DNA of 64,000 bases from Diplolepis rosae (lineage: Eukaryota > Arthropoda > Insecta > Hymenoptera > Diplolepididae). Shown here in pieces: positions 44,722 to 55,728 of this stretch (its first letter is position 1; each line of letters starts with the position of its first letter). Where the stretch lies: NCBI GenBank assembly GCA_030998225.1, contig JAPYXD010000403.1, positions 3,658,001 through 3,722,000 on the forward strand, in the 5' to 3' direction. A model generated the notes under the pieces. It ran no database searches and was not told the DNA's origin. It saw only the letters and a list, made by a program, of their open reading frames with translations. Made by a program: the position numbers and the translations under genes.

Positions 44722-45122
44722 AGGTGGCACCTAAGGGCACCGTACTGACAAAGCCATGTACATTTGAACTGTGCATGCGTCTATTACAATACGCTACTAC
44801 TACACAAGATCGAGAAATTCAAAATGGTCGGAACTAGTCGCGAAATATCAAGTGCAATGGACGAGAATCATGATAAATACTAGATTAGATTCGAGTGTAC
44901 GCATGAAAACTCGTATACGCACCAAAGTCACATAAAATAGAATATGTGCCAATGAACACAATTCGGGTAATTACGAGACTCGCTTAAAATGCTTGCAAGA
45001 CTGATCGCGCCTCGGCTTCGTCTCAGCTTTGTCTCGGCCTTGTCTCGGCTTCGATCTCCCGCGAGCATTGTTGCTCGTCGCGCAATAACCCTCATTAGGC
45101 GCCTAGGCACATAATATACTAT
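44722..45122 (+). repeat. partial copy of the 17200-18020 foldback family
   Basis: Matches about 17560-18015: GTACTGACAAAGCC, GAACTAGTCGCGAAATATCA, then GCGCCTCGGCTTCGTCTC and CACATAATATACTATT. Fewer tandem units than the long copy. Confidence 0.8.
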
Positions 45123-45431
45123 TGAACAAATTCTACATTTAACTCTAATCACGAATAACTTGTTTATTTCTTTTTTACGCAAACAAAAAATTTTAGGGGG
45201 TTTTTATTAAAATGAATGAGACAGAAGTTCTTAATTGTATTTCATCATATTTCCGAAATTTTCAGAGAGATGTTTTGCGCACAAAAAGAGTTATCTCACA
45301 CAATAGTATATTATGCACCAAGGGAGGTAAAGGGGCGTTTTTAACAAGCGCAATATTTGCATAACGAGTCAAAGTCGAGGGCGCTGAAGAAAGGGTGATG
45401 CAAACATTGTTCAAGACAAAAATACTCTCTT

Positions 45432-45622
45432 GGGTTGTTAAATCCAGATCGAACCTCAGAATTGCTCCATCACCTCAGGTTTTTTAAATTTCCTAACTAT
45501 GTATAGAATAACCCCTAATATAGCGGAAAATGGTGTACTTTGTACTTTAAGGTTGCGAAATTCAAGAAACCTGAGGTGATGGAGCAAGTCTGAGGTTGGA
45601 TCGGGATTAAGCAACCTAAGAA
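45432..45622. repeat. short foldback MITE
   Basis: Arms of about 65 bp share CTTGCTCCATCACCTCAGGT in inverted orientation, separated by about 65 bp. Non-coding. Confidence 0.75.
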
Positions 45623-45988
45623 ACATAGAAGCGCATTATTTCTGCTGCTTTCCGGACGAACTTTTTTTTGGTAAGGTTGTATTCACGAAAACGTCAAAGT
45701 ACTCAACTTCATTATATCTTCTGATTCTTTTTTCTGGAATATAGATTAAAAGCATTTAATTTCTATGAATATTTGAAATTTATTTCGTAGGTATTTTATA
45801 AAATAAATAAAAATAAATTTTATAAAATAAAACTCCAGTCAGATGTTTCGCGAAATTGTGGTGGGAATTTCTGACATTGTGGAATTTGTATTGGCAATTC
45901 TCAGCTATTTTTTCATAAATAATCCTTTGTAATTTTATACTATATATGTACTTGCATCTATATCTTCAGTAACATTTAGACAGAAGTA

Positions 45989-46718
45989 CACTGCCGGTCG
46001 AAATTATTTGTTCACTTGTTGTTTCAGCTATTCCCAAAGTGTCTTAATTTTTATAATAACAAGTTGAAATTTTTTTCCCTATCATAAAATAAAAGTTAAT
46101 AAAATTTCGCAAATAACAAATAAAACAAAATAAAAAATAATAAAATAAACAAAATAACAAAATTGAAGAATTTTTTTTTTCACAGAAAAATTTCTTCAAT
46201 TTATATTGGAAAATACCATCTAGTTTTAAATAACGTTGGATTAATTCTGAATCATAGGTTGATAAGGTCGATATAGTAGAGTTCCGTTGTCACGTACAGT
46301 GATACACTCTTCTAATGATCGACATAATCGACTGAAAAACCAATGTGTATCATATTTTAATAAAATTTATAGATTACTGTCTTCATTTGAAAATTTTCGA
46401 CGTGTTTGTACCATGTTTGACCCCAGGGTAGAATCCAAAAGAAAAATTCTAAAAATATCATGATAAGTTAACGAAATACTATGAAGAGTAACCTTCAAAA
46501 TGAGACCAGAAACGTTTAAAAGTCTTAATTAATTTCAGTGTTATTAATATTTATTCAAAAAGATCGAAATTTGACGTTTTTTGCAATATATTCTTATAAA
46601 ATTATCATTTTGCCTTCAACTTGGGCTCACTAGATGCAAAATTTAAATAATTATAAAAATTAAGACACTTTAAGAATAGCTAACACAGCAGGTGAATAAA
46701 TAATTTTGACCGGTAGTG
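45989..46718. mobile_element. Tc1-like MITE (730 bp)
   Basis: Inverted ends of about 70 bp (CACTGCCGGTCGAAATTATT left; CACTACCGGTCAAAATTATT as complement of the right) flanked by TA (45987-45988, 46719-46720). CASTGCCGGTC is a Tc1 end. No transposase frame is left. Confidence 0.85.
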
Positions 46719-46929
46719 TATATACTACTTTTTTAGTTTGGTATCTCAAAATTACGTGCTAGAATTTTATTGTCATTCCTAAGGAAGTTTTAGATACTTC
46801 ATCGAAGTTTCTTGTACTATTTTATGTAAATTTTCTTACGATTTTTACATTTTTTCACATTTTCAAAGCTTACTTCGAAATAGGACTCATATATGTAATA
46901 TTTTATTTATTGCACTTAAAATTTTAGAA

Positions 46930-46980
46930 ATAAAGATCACTAATGAGAACTCTGATCAGAGTCGAAAAGTTTGAAATTAT
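46930..46980 (+). ncRNA. degenerate hammerhead-like motif
   Basis: CTAATGA (core CTGATGA with one change), then ACTCTGATCAGAGT, a perfect 14-base palindrome at the stem II position, then CGAAAAGTTTGA. It follows the layout of the motif at 35213. Core changes should make it inactive. It may mark an old copy of the same element. Confidence 0.45.
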
Positions 46981-47073
46981 ATACAATATCGTATGAAATT
47001 TAAAATATTGTTACTTACGTGTGCAAACTGCACGCTACTTTCTTCAGTCTCGTGTGCCTTCTGCAGGTTTTTC

Positions 47074-47389
47074 TACTTCGGGAATAAAAATTTCGAAGTC
47101 TGATGGGGAAGAAACACTCGCCGGTTTAATGTTCACATCACTTCCACTCGACACATCACTACACGACGGTAAATTTAACGACGGAAAAATGTCGATGCCA
47201 AATAAAAAATTGTCTTTCTAGTACTTCGAGGTATCCTAACCTCGACAAGTAGGGATTTGAGCATGCTTCTACCCATCGTTGTCCGGCATTTTCTTTCTTC
47301 GGAAACCGATGAATTGACACATTGTTCTTCCGACCCTTTTTGGAGGTACACCCACTCACAGCACACTGAATTTCGTACTTCGAATTCAT
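47074..47389 (-). pseudogene. THAP-type zinc finger protein fragment
   Basis: ATG at 47387-47389 starts MNSKYEIQCAVSGCTSKKG, then NNVSIHRFPKKENAGQRWVEAC: the first half of a THAP (C2CH) DNA-binding domain. The second half (LERQFFIWHRHFSVVKF) has Trp where the third Cys is expected. Another frame downstream keeps GIDIFPSLNLPSCSDV and ends EKPAEGTRD stop, as expected after a THAP domain. THAP domains occur in P-element transposases and in host regulators; no transposase part is seen. Likely a broken or partial gene. Confidence 0.6.
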
Positions 47390-47639
47390 TTTAAATGATT
47401 ATAAAGCGCGATCGCGTACGAATTGTTGATACTTGTATACAACAATGGCGGAACTCATACGAAGCCGTTCCCTTTGCCGCAGTCCGCCCGCTTCCGACAA
47501 CTAGCGCCGCGTACACCACTGCACATGAACTTTCCTACGGGGACACCCAATACATTAGAGGTCGACCTGCACTGTCTCTCGCGATGTTGAAAGTTTAACT
47601 CTTAAATTCAACAATTAATAAATTCTCGTTCTTTTTGGT

Positions 47640-47990
47640 GGTGACGCGCGGTAGTAAATCGAATTCGTCACATTGTCGCGTGGCTCGGAAAAATTCCGAG
47701 ATTCATTCTATTTTATTTATACTTATCGTTATTAATATAGATGTTTTGGCTATTTATTATTAAATTTTCCTTTGTATTGAGTCCTGACTCATTTTAATAA
47801 ATCTTGTTCAGCCACTTATTTTAATAATTAAATTCTGGTGTCTCATTTATTCTACCCGGTAAACTGTTGTGATCTTAGTTAGTCCTGCCTGGTGTTTGTC
47901 ACTATTAGTGTTTCGAGTCTCAGGGTTATTTGAATCGACTTTGTCACTTTAAGAAATGTGACTGGCGCTCAGCGATTTCAAGGTAGATCT
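47640..47990. repeat. possible LTR fragment
   Basis: GGTGGTGACGCGCGG at about 47637 and a later TGGTGTCTCATTTATTCTACCC-like segment with AATAAA signals nearby resemble LTR ends, but no duplicated partner or target duplication was found. Confidence 0.3.
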
Positions 47991-48882
47991 TTTATTTCCG
48001 AAATATCGAACTAAAGTAAAATCAGTTGGGTTGACCAGCAATACGAGTTGACAGGTCACGGGTAAAACCTGCATCTCAAAGTTTGTAAAAATCTTCCTTA
48101 TATCATGACGAACAAATGTTTTACTGGAAGTTGTTTCAACTCTGAATTTTCCGAGATAATTTTGCTCGGCGAAGCTAAAAAAACATGATTACCAACCAGT
48201 CTTAATTGGCAATCAAATATTATTGAATAAAAGGGTAACTCCAGGTTTTTGTTTACTCTGTGGGCATCAATAGACCATACATCGTTTATGTGCGAAATTT
48301 TAGTCGATTTCAAAAACATTTGGCGAACTTACGACGATTTATATTTTGAAAACTTATTTAATATCAGGTTTCAAACTTTCCAGTTCTTAATTTTTAGTAT
48401 TAAAAATAATCATGGGGCAAAAAACTTCAAACACAAAAAAGTTCCGTCCCATCATTCTCCACATGTCTACATTTCTAAAGAATTTATTTCACGACTTTTA
48501 AAATATCAAGCTAATATTAGATCAAGGACCAACAGTTAAATTATCCAGTGATATCTATGAAACATGCTTTATCGGTAAATCTAACCTTTATTCTCTCGCA
48601 GTACTGTTTTTTTCACAAAACGTAGTTAAAAAACCAATCGCGTCCACGCCAAGTTCAAATCCTTTGAGACTGAAACTTCTAAAAGTACTAAAGAGGGATT
48701 ATACCTCAAGTGACTAACCAAAAATTTTATGCGGTCTGATCGGGTTAAATTTTGATCAATTTATTGTCTTATTGGATAGGATGATCCATACCAAATTTTA
48801 AATACATCGAACAATTAGTTTGCGCATGCGCGAAGATGAAAGTTTTGACTATAACTTGCGCACTGTTGGCTTTGAATGCATG

Positions 48883-49426
48883 CACGGAGAGAAATAACTG
48901 GTGCCATGCACTCGAAAGAGACCAGTGTTTGCAATTGAAGCTATTCAAATAGTTGAACTTATAAACTCAAGTAATAAATGTTCAAAATTCATGCGATCTG
49001 CGCACAGTAATCTACAAAGACAAAATACTGTGTATCCACATAAAAAGTATGTGATATTACAACATTTACTACTCATGCGACTTATAGTAGATACTCCTTA
49101 GATAGTATCCGTATCTACTATCCGTAGATAGTCCTTAGGCTTCTTATATGAAGAAATTCTAGAATAGTATAAGACATACGCCTTGGGAACGCTTGAGATT
49201 CACGTGCGCCGCACGTGGAACATGAAAAAAGCCATGCATCATATACTCAGCGTTCATGTGTTAGACTTCCGAGTCGCTAGTGCTACACGCACGAATATTT
49301 AATAGGTAGAGCAAGAACGTTGTCTAGTGTCAAACATTTATATTTGCGCGTTTCACAATCGTCATTTGACATATGTGTAAGACTTTGTGAATTCCATGTG
49401 CATGGCACCAGTTATTTCTCTCCGTG
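48883..49426. mobile_element. CACGG-ended MITE (CACTA-like), 544 bp
   Basis: Perfect 29-bp inverted ends starting CACGGAGAGAAATAACTGGT, flanked by TG (48881-48882 and 49427-49428). The interior has short direct repeats (GTATCTACTATCCGTAGATAG region near 49080-49135) and no coding sequence. Confidence 0.78.
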
Positions 49427-50071
49427 TGTAACTATTATTATCGTACTCTACGCACATTGCTTTCATTTCAGGTCGTTGGATTCGTCTTTTACGCATTTTT
49501 TGATAAAAAGAAATAGAAATTTCAAACACAAAATTTGAGAAAAATTTATCAAAATAAAGCATAAAATAATTTTTTTTCAACTTGGAACCATTTTTTTCCT
49601 CTATAAACAAGATAAAACTAAACCGTACATTTGCACGAGGATGTTGATAATAGTCGCTTGATGCTAAGTATGAAAGACTTTGCATCAGTGAAGCGAGAAA
49701 ATGAATTCCGTAAACAAGTTCAAAAACCATTCATACTATGCACAGCTTCTATCGCGCTACTGCGTTCTGGCCAGTGAGAGTGGGACACATTCAGTTTTTG
49801 TTTGTGTCCACCACAAAAATGTTAAATTAATTTTAAATACAATAGGTTTAGAACTTTTGCAACAAACTTTTTAGGCTGAAACTCCATTTATTTACTGCAA
49901 AACAATAATTATTCACAAACGAACTTGAAAAGACGCTATAAGAGGGTGAGTTCTGAATTCTATTTTATTTTGCTTTCATTTTGTTGTGCAACCCCAACAT
50001 TGGAAGAATGATCAGACAACCATATTCACTGCAGTTATTTACTATAACCAAAATAACGAGCTGAAGCGCAT

Positions 50072-50323
50072 GAGTACCAGACTCTAATCACTGAGAATTT
50101 AAAAGAGAATTTCTCACCGAAGAAAATTGTCTACTTTACGGATGGAGCAGGGCAGCATTTCAAAAGCAAGTATAATTTTGCAAACCTTTTACACCATGAC
50201 CAAGATTTTGGCATTCTTGCTACATGGTATATTTATGCTGCTGCACGTTGCAAAGGGGCATGTGATGGTAGTGGCAAAAATCTGAAACAACTAGTCGCAA
50301 AATCTAGCTTACTTACTAGCTAG
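50072..50323 (+). pseudogene. fragment of a conserved transposon-associated protein
   Basis: One frame reads ENLKENFSPKKIVYFTDGAG, QHFKSKYNFANLLHHDQDFG and AARCKGACDGSGKNLKQLVA, ending in TAG at 50321-50323. The FTDGAGQ-x-K...DFG...GKGACDG pattern recurs in uncharacterised proteins of many invertebrates and may be a DDE-type nuclease core, but I cannot name the family. Nothing recognisable is upstream or downstream, so it is an isolated piece. Confidence 0.5.
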
Positions 50324-51690
50324 CTTTGAAAAATTCGTGTCAAATTTTAGGTTTTGAATTCCTTACTTGTTGTCATCGAAAATTGCGTAAGAATGCGAAT
50401 TCAACGATCTTATATTATAGTTATTATATTATGTTATTATTATTATTATTGTTATACTATATATTATATATATTATATTATATCTTATATTATATTATAT
50501 ATACCTTATATATTGAAGTAATTTGCGTATATTACGATAATAGTTACAGGCAATCAAAGTCAACGGTTTGCGAGTTATAGTCAAAACTTTCACCTTTGCG
50601 CGTGCACAAAAATAATTGTTCGATGTACCTAAATTTTGGTACGGAGCTAGCTATCCAATGGGACAATAAATTGACTCAATTTAAACTCGATCTGGAGTCT
50701 TAATATTTTTGAGTGATGTCACTTCAGAAATAATGCCCCTATAGTAAAACCTAATTTAGTGTTGAAGGCCTTCTCTTGAACTTCGTTTTACGTGTAGTTA
50801 TCTTTCTTATTTTATTTATATTGTCTGTTTGTCATTTCTATTTATACTTTTCTTTGTCATTTTTTAATTTTGTTCTTTTCTTTTTTGTTAGTGTTAAACA
50901 AACGTACCTTGGACCACAAATGGGATAAGGAAAATATGGGTCAAAAATTGTGGACACTCTATATCATTAAGTAATGATATTATAACAGAACTACAAACGT
51001 ATCATCATTATTTTGACTTATAATTATCTCAATTAATGAAAATAACATAATTCAGAAATGTATAATTTTAAATTTTGTGTAATTCACGCATTTTCACTCA
51101 ATTTTGGATTTATTGGAATAAATGATTGTAAATATTTCTTTAACGTAGTAAACTGCGCTAATATCAGCCAAAGTTTCAACTCTACCTGCTCCAAAACGCC
51201 ATTAAATTTTTGGCATGCAATTGCCTAAAATGGTCAGGTTTGTACACTTTCAACATCTTTGTGAAGAAACCACTTATATGCGTATAATATTAATGAAAAC
51301 TTGACATTAGTCAAGCTGAGTCTAGCAGGAACATCGAGTGTTTCGCGTTTATGGAAGTATATTTCTTTAAAAATTTATATATATTTCATGAAACTCAAGA
51401 AAAACTTGTATTTTAAAGGAGATCTATTATATCGTATATTCAGGTATTCGGCCCTTATAGAAAGTATTGCGCGTTTGGACTTTCTATTGTTCGCAAGGAG
51501 CGGTTTAGACTTTCCGTTTTTTAAAATTAGGCTCACGTTAGACGACTTTCGAAAGAAGGTACTTTCTCATGGAAAGTGGGCCCTAATAACTATAAATAGA
51601 TGTAATATCCTGGTGAAAGGCAGACTTTGCTAGACTCTAAGATAAGCAAAAACTCTTGGCCTCCAGAGAAGTTTTCTCTGCTGGATCTAA
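50324..51690. other. no recognised gene
   Basis: Contains an AT-only low-complexity tract at about 50410-50515. Remaining frames are short and have no domain. Confidence 0.5.
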
Positions 51691-51820
51691 ATCTGGCCTC
51701 TGTTTTTTCCAAAACGTTAGAATTTTGAGATTTTTTGAGTTAAACATTTTTTCGAAAAATCACTAATCGTATGATAAAAAGACGTAAAACATTGTTTAGA
51801 CGGAAAGCAATACATGATGA
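51690..51820 (+). repeat. interspersed repeat (copy of 28455-28605)
   Basis: Shares TCTGGCCTCTGTTTTTTC through GCAATACATGAT with the earlier locus and directly adjoins the foldback element. Confidence 0.6.
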
Positions 51821-51825
51821 TTTCT

Positions 51826-52755
51826 CCTATACGTAATGACCTGATTAATGGCGGATTCAATATGGCGCTTGGAGAACTTGGGAAATACCGAGTTTTTTCA
51901 AGATTATCGTTGATGAAAATTCCTAAACCTTTATTAAATTCAATTTCCCTATATTTCTTGGCACATTATATGAAAATCCGGTGACAGTGTTAGAAAATTC
52001 AAAATGGCGCATCCAATATGGCGGTCCGAATATTGAAGATGTAATAATATGCTAAGGAAAAAAATATTTTCGTATTTCATGTAAAATATGTGATCTAAAA
52101 TGTCTTCAGACATTTCCGCTTATTCAGCGGAAAAAATTTGTAAAGTTCTGAATTTATATTTCACGATCTGCATGTTCTCCAAAGCTTGATGTATGTGGCT
52201 AAATGAAGTTGGATGATGGATTTAGTAAATGATTAGATTGAATCAATATGATCTATTTTAGATTGAATCAATGGATTGAATCAATATGATCTATTTTAGA
52301 AAATAATAAAAATTCTTATTTTGATCGCAATAAATATCAATTCATTTGGTTAAAAAATTATATACTTTTTTTTGTCACATCAGTCATACCAGCAGTGGAA
52401 TTTTGAAGCGTGAAACTTCTGTATGAGATTGAATTCGTTAAGTAGATCAAATGATCACTTTTGACCATAACCTTATGAAAACTAAGCCAAGTAGAAGTCG
52501 AATAACTTCATTTAGCGACATACATCAAGCGTTGGAGAATATGCAGATCGTGAAATATAAATTCAGAACGTTACGAATTTTGAATTTTCTAACACTGTCA
52601 CCGGATTTTCATATAATGTGCCAAGAAACATAGGAAAATTGAATTTAATAAAGGTTTAGGAATTTTCATCAACGATAATCTTGAAAAAACTCGGTATTTC
52701 CCAAGTTCTCCAAGCGCCATATTGAATCCGCCATTAATCAGGTCATTACGTATAG
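51826..52755. mobile_element. long foldback element (930 bp)
   Basis: The outer arms 51826-52010 and 52571-52755 are near-perfect inverted copies (CTATACGTAATGACCTGATT and complement), and pairing continues inward (GAAATATAAATTCAGAAC at about 52550 with its complement near 52145; CTTGATGTATGTGGCTAAAT near 52188). The loop is only about 250 bp. Paired minus- and plus-strand frames here mirror each other. A transcript would form long double-stranded RNA. Confidence 0.85.
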
Positions 52756-53229
52756 TAGAAGAGGTCTGTACATAATTAATCAATCAAACTTTGACAGGTT
52801 TATCAATAAAATTCCATGTATTATCCAATTATCTTAGAAATGTCATGAAAAAACGCGTATTTTTCCAAATTTCCATAGTTTTCCGCCATTTTGGAAAAGA
52901 TAAAACATAGGGAGCTGTACCAAAAAATATTTTTCATAAACTACAACTATTTTGTCCACCTTTGTTCATAGTTTGGAATAGATCAATATGCTTTATCCAT
53001 TTGAAAAAAAATGAATAAAAAAAAGAAATTTCAAATTTTCGGTACTTTTTTAAATTAAATCCGCCATATTGGTTTTCCAGTGCACGATAATGTAATTTTG
53101 ACTTCATAAATCGAAAGAGGAGACCCAAAAACATTATGTATACAAGGTTTGGTCATGATATATTCCCTTTTTCGCTTTGTCGACAAGGGCCAAAAATGAG
53201 TTACAAAGTCTGTGATTTTGGGCGTTAAT

Positions 53230-53789
53230 GGGTTAAAGTTAGACTTTGAGAGGAAAATTTGGTGGCTACCGAGAAAGCCACAAATCACATATAAAATAGA
53301 GTCTAATCCGAAGGAAAATAGAGTAAAATGGAACAAAGAAGAAAAGGATAGAGAACCAAATAAGGATAGTCAAGAGAGAAGAATGATATACCCAAATAAG
53401 ATGAATTCGTGAAATCGCAGAGGAAGGGCAGTGGACAACTCACATTCAAAAGAAGTATCCACTTTTATCCCAAGCAACCTTACCCTACCAAAATGTTGCC
53501 CAATAAATCACGCAAGACAGTCAAAATTGCCAGAGCACAAAGGAATCAAAGGCTGCTGACAAATAAAGAACAGAGACAGGAAGCGTCTAGGTCTAGTACC
53601 TTAAAAAAACAGTACAGTACAAGCATGTGTCAGAGCAAAGTACAAGCGTGTTGGCAAACAAATGAAATAAGAAATAGTGAATGAACCTGAAAACGAAGAG
53701 CAAAATAAATGGAAACTGAAAAGAAAGAAGAACGAGGAAATCCAAAAAGAAAAGTAAAAAAAGGAATAAATTGAGGATCCTCACAATTA
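53230..53789 (+). pseudogene. purine-rich leader of the gypsy relic
   Basis: Lys/Glu-rich, A-rich sequence runs up to the reverse transcriptase start. Frames such as 53409-53684 are basic and without motifs. It may be the gag-protease part of the gypsy element, but no zinc knuckle or DTG protease site is seen. Confidence 0.35.
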
Positions 53790-54173
53790 ATGAAACTCAT
53801 AATAAACGTACAAAGCCAGGAACCAATTAAACAAAGATATTACTATATTTTACTCAAAACAAGAGAGTATATGTACGAAGAAATAGATAAAATGCTTGAA
53901 GAAGACGTAATCGAGCCAACAAATAGTGATTGGTCGAATGCGCTTGTTACGATTAAAAAACTAATTAGAACATATAGATTTGGTTTATATTCCAGAAAAG
54001 TGGATAAAATAACAAAAAAGGATTTATACCCAATAATAATGACGGAAATTTTGGATGCATCGAAGTCAGCGGAATACATGTCGAAAATTGATTGCTATTC
54101 GGCATAAAACCAAATACCCTTAGAGGAAGATTCAAGGCAAATAACAGCTTTCACAGTGCCAGGAAAAGAAATA
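53790..54173 (+). pseudogene. Ty3/gypsy reverse transcriptase, N-terminal part
   Basis: Reads MYEEIDKMLEEDVIEPTNS, DWSNALVTIKK, YRFGLYSRKVDKITKKDLYP and MSKIDCYSA: the fingers and first palm motif of gypsy-type reverse transcriptase. A TAA at 54105 replaces the Tyr after SA; then NQIPLEEDSRQITAFTVPGK continues. It is cut by a mariner at 54174. D in KIDCYSA is the first catalytic Asp. Confidence 0.85.
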
Positions 54174-55048
54174 CTACTGTATTTATACTACTTTTATTTT
54201 TATGTGGGTTCTACTGTTACTGACATCTGTGCCAAATTGTATTTTAATGTCATCATTTGTTACATAGTTACGCTTGTGTTTTCTAAACGAATAAAAGTGA
54301 TTTTTTTGAGTTTTACAATGTCTGAATTTGTTGAGCAAAGAAGTGCCATTAAATTTTGTTTGCGGAATGAAATTTCAGTTGCGGAAACGTTCAGAATGTT
54401 GCAGAAGGCCTTCGGTGATTTGACCATGTCGCAGAAAAATGTTTATAAGTGGTACAAAGACTTCAAAGAAGGCAGAGAACGTATTGATGACTTGGAACGC
54501 CCCGGACGACCATCAACATCAACTGACGTGCAATACGTCAATCAAATGAAAGAATTAGTGCACAAAAATTGTCAATTGACAATTAGAGACCTTGCTGACA
54601 CTATTGGCATTTCAAGAGGATCACTCAACACCGTTTCAAAAGATATTTTGGGCAGACAACTCGTGGTTTTTGCATCACGATAATGCGCCGTCTCACACTG
54701 CACTTGTTCTTCGTGAGCATTTTGCCAAAAACTCAACGCATATCGTCCCACAACCACCATATTCGCCTGATTTGGCTCTGTGTGACTTCCGGCTATTCCC
54801 TAAACTCAAAAAACCACTCCGAGGACACCGTCTTGACACGATTGAAGAGATACAAGCCGAATCGAAGAAGGCTTTGAAGGCAATTCCGGAAATCAAATTT
54901 AACAAGTGTTTCGACGATTGGAAAAAACGTTGGAATAAGTGCATTATATTGGGAGGGGATTACTTTGAAGGAGATAAAATTGATTTGGATAAATAAATAA
55001 TAATTTTTTATTTTATAACAAAATTTACCTTAGTTTTGCCCACAGTAG
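54174..55048 (+). mobile_element. deleted DD34D mariner inside the gypsy relic
   Basis: Ends CTACTGT... (left) and complement (right, CCCACAGTAG) are short and diverged, flanked by TA at 54172-54173 and 55049-55050. Removing the element joins GGAAAAGAAATATATGAATC, giving GKEIYESKRMPFG, the expected gypsy sequence. At 875 bp it is smaller than a 1.3-kb mariner. Confidence 0.8.
54318..54996 (+). pseudogene. DD34D mariner transposase with internal deletion
   Basis: ATG at 54318 starts MSEFVEQRSAIKFCLRNEIS. The two helix-turn-helix units follow (KNVYKWYKDFKEGR; TIRDLADTIGISRGSL). The region with the first catalytic Asp is deleted near 54640, with a frame change to WFLHHDNAPSHTA and PPYSPDLALCDFRLF; 34 residues separate the Asps. 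The C-terminus DDWKKRWNKCIILGGDYFEGD is intact to TAA 54994-54996. It is inactive. Confidence 0.85.
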
Positions 55049-55050
55049 TA

Positions 55051-55470
55051 TATGAATCTAAGAGAATGCCATTTGGGTTGACAAACGCACTTGCTACATT
55101 CCAGCGCCTAATGGACAAAATAATAACACCAAACTTAAAACCTAATGAATTCTCTGACCTCGATGATATAATTGTACTAGCAAAAAAATGTAAAGAGTAC
55201 TTAAAATGCTTGGGAATAGTTTTGTAAAAAATAAGTAAAGCAAAACTAACAATTAGTCTGGGAAAATGCAAATTTGGATGTCCAGAAGTAAAATGTTTAA
55301 GGTTTGTAGTTAATCAAAAAGGACTGCAAATAGACGAAGATAAGATAAAACCTATATTGGAGTTCACAACAGCGGAAAACGTTAAACAACTACAAAGCAT
55401 CATAGAAATGAAATTTTGGTACAGAAGATTTATACCAACATTTCTGAAATAACAGAACCCCTGCAAATAT
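55051..55470 (+). pseudogene. Ty3/gypsy reverse transcriptase, C-terminal part
   Basis: Reads ESKRMPFGLTNALATFQRLM, then SDLDDIIVLAK, the catalytic LDD box with the usual Tyr/Phe before it changed to Asp-Leu context. After a stop at 55225-55227 it continues LGKCKFGCPEVKCLRFVVNQ and KPILEFTTAENVKQLQS, then WYRRFIPTF near 55420, the gypsy linker to RNase H. RNase H itself is missing or unrecognisable. Confidence 0.85.
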
Positions 55471-55559
55471 TATTAATAAAAGGAGTAGATTGAGAATGGG
55501 GCATAAAACAAGAACAGGCTGTAAAGAAAATCAGAAAGTTCGTGTCAAACTTGCAGGAG

Positions 55560-55728
55560 AAAAAAAATCATTAAAACACGTAAAAGAATGCGATACCTGT
55601 TACAGAATACAACCTAAAAATAGCAAACACGAACAATGAGAAAAAGAATAATCGAAGAACCATGGACAGTCCTAGCTGCAGATATAATAGGACCATTACC
55701 GAGGTCAGAATCAAAAAGTCAATATATA
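55560..55728 (+). pseudogene. Ty3/gypsy integrase fragment
   Basis: HVKECDTCYRIQPKNSKHEQ carries the end of the integrase zinc finger. After a stop and shift, RIIEEPWTVLAADIIGPLPR gives the first catalytic Asp of the DDE core. Similarity ends at SQYI, where the next mariner begins. Confidence 0.8.

Noticed and set aside
48249..48539. 96-codon frame as a gene
   Set aside because: No recognisable motif, no splice or promoter support, and AT-rich codons throughout.
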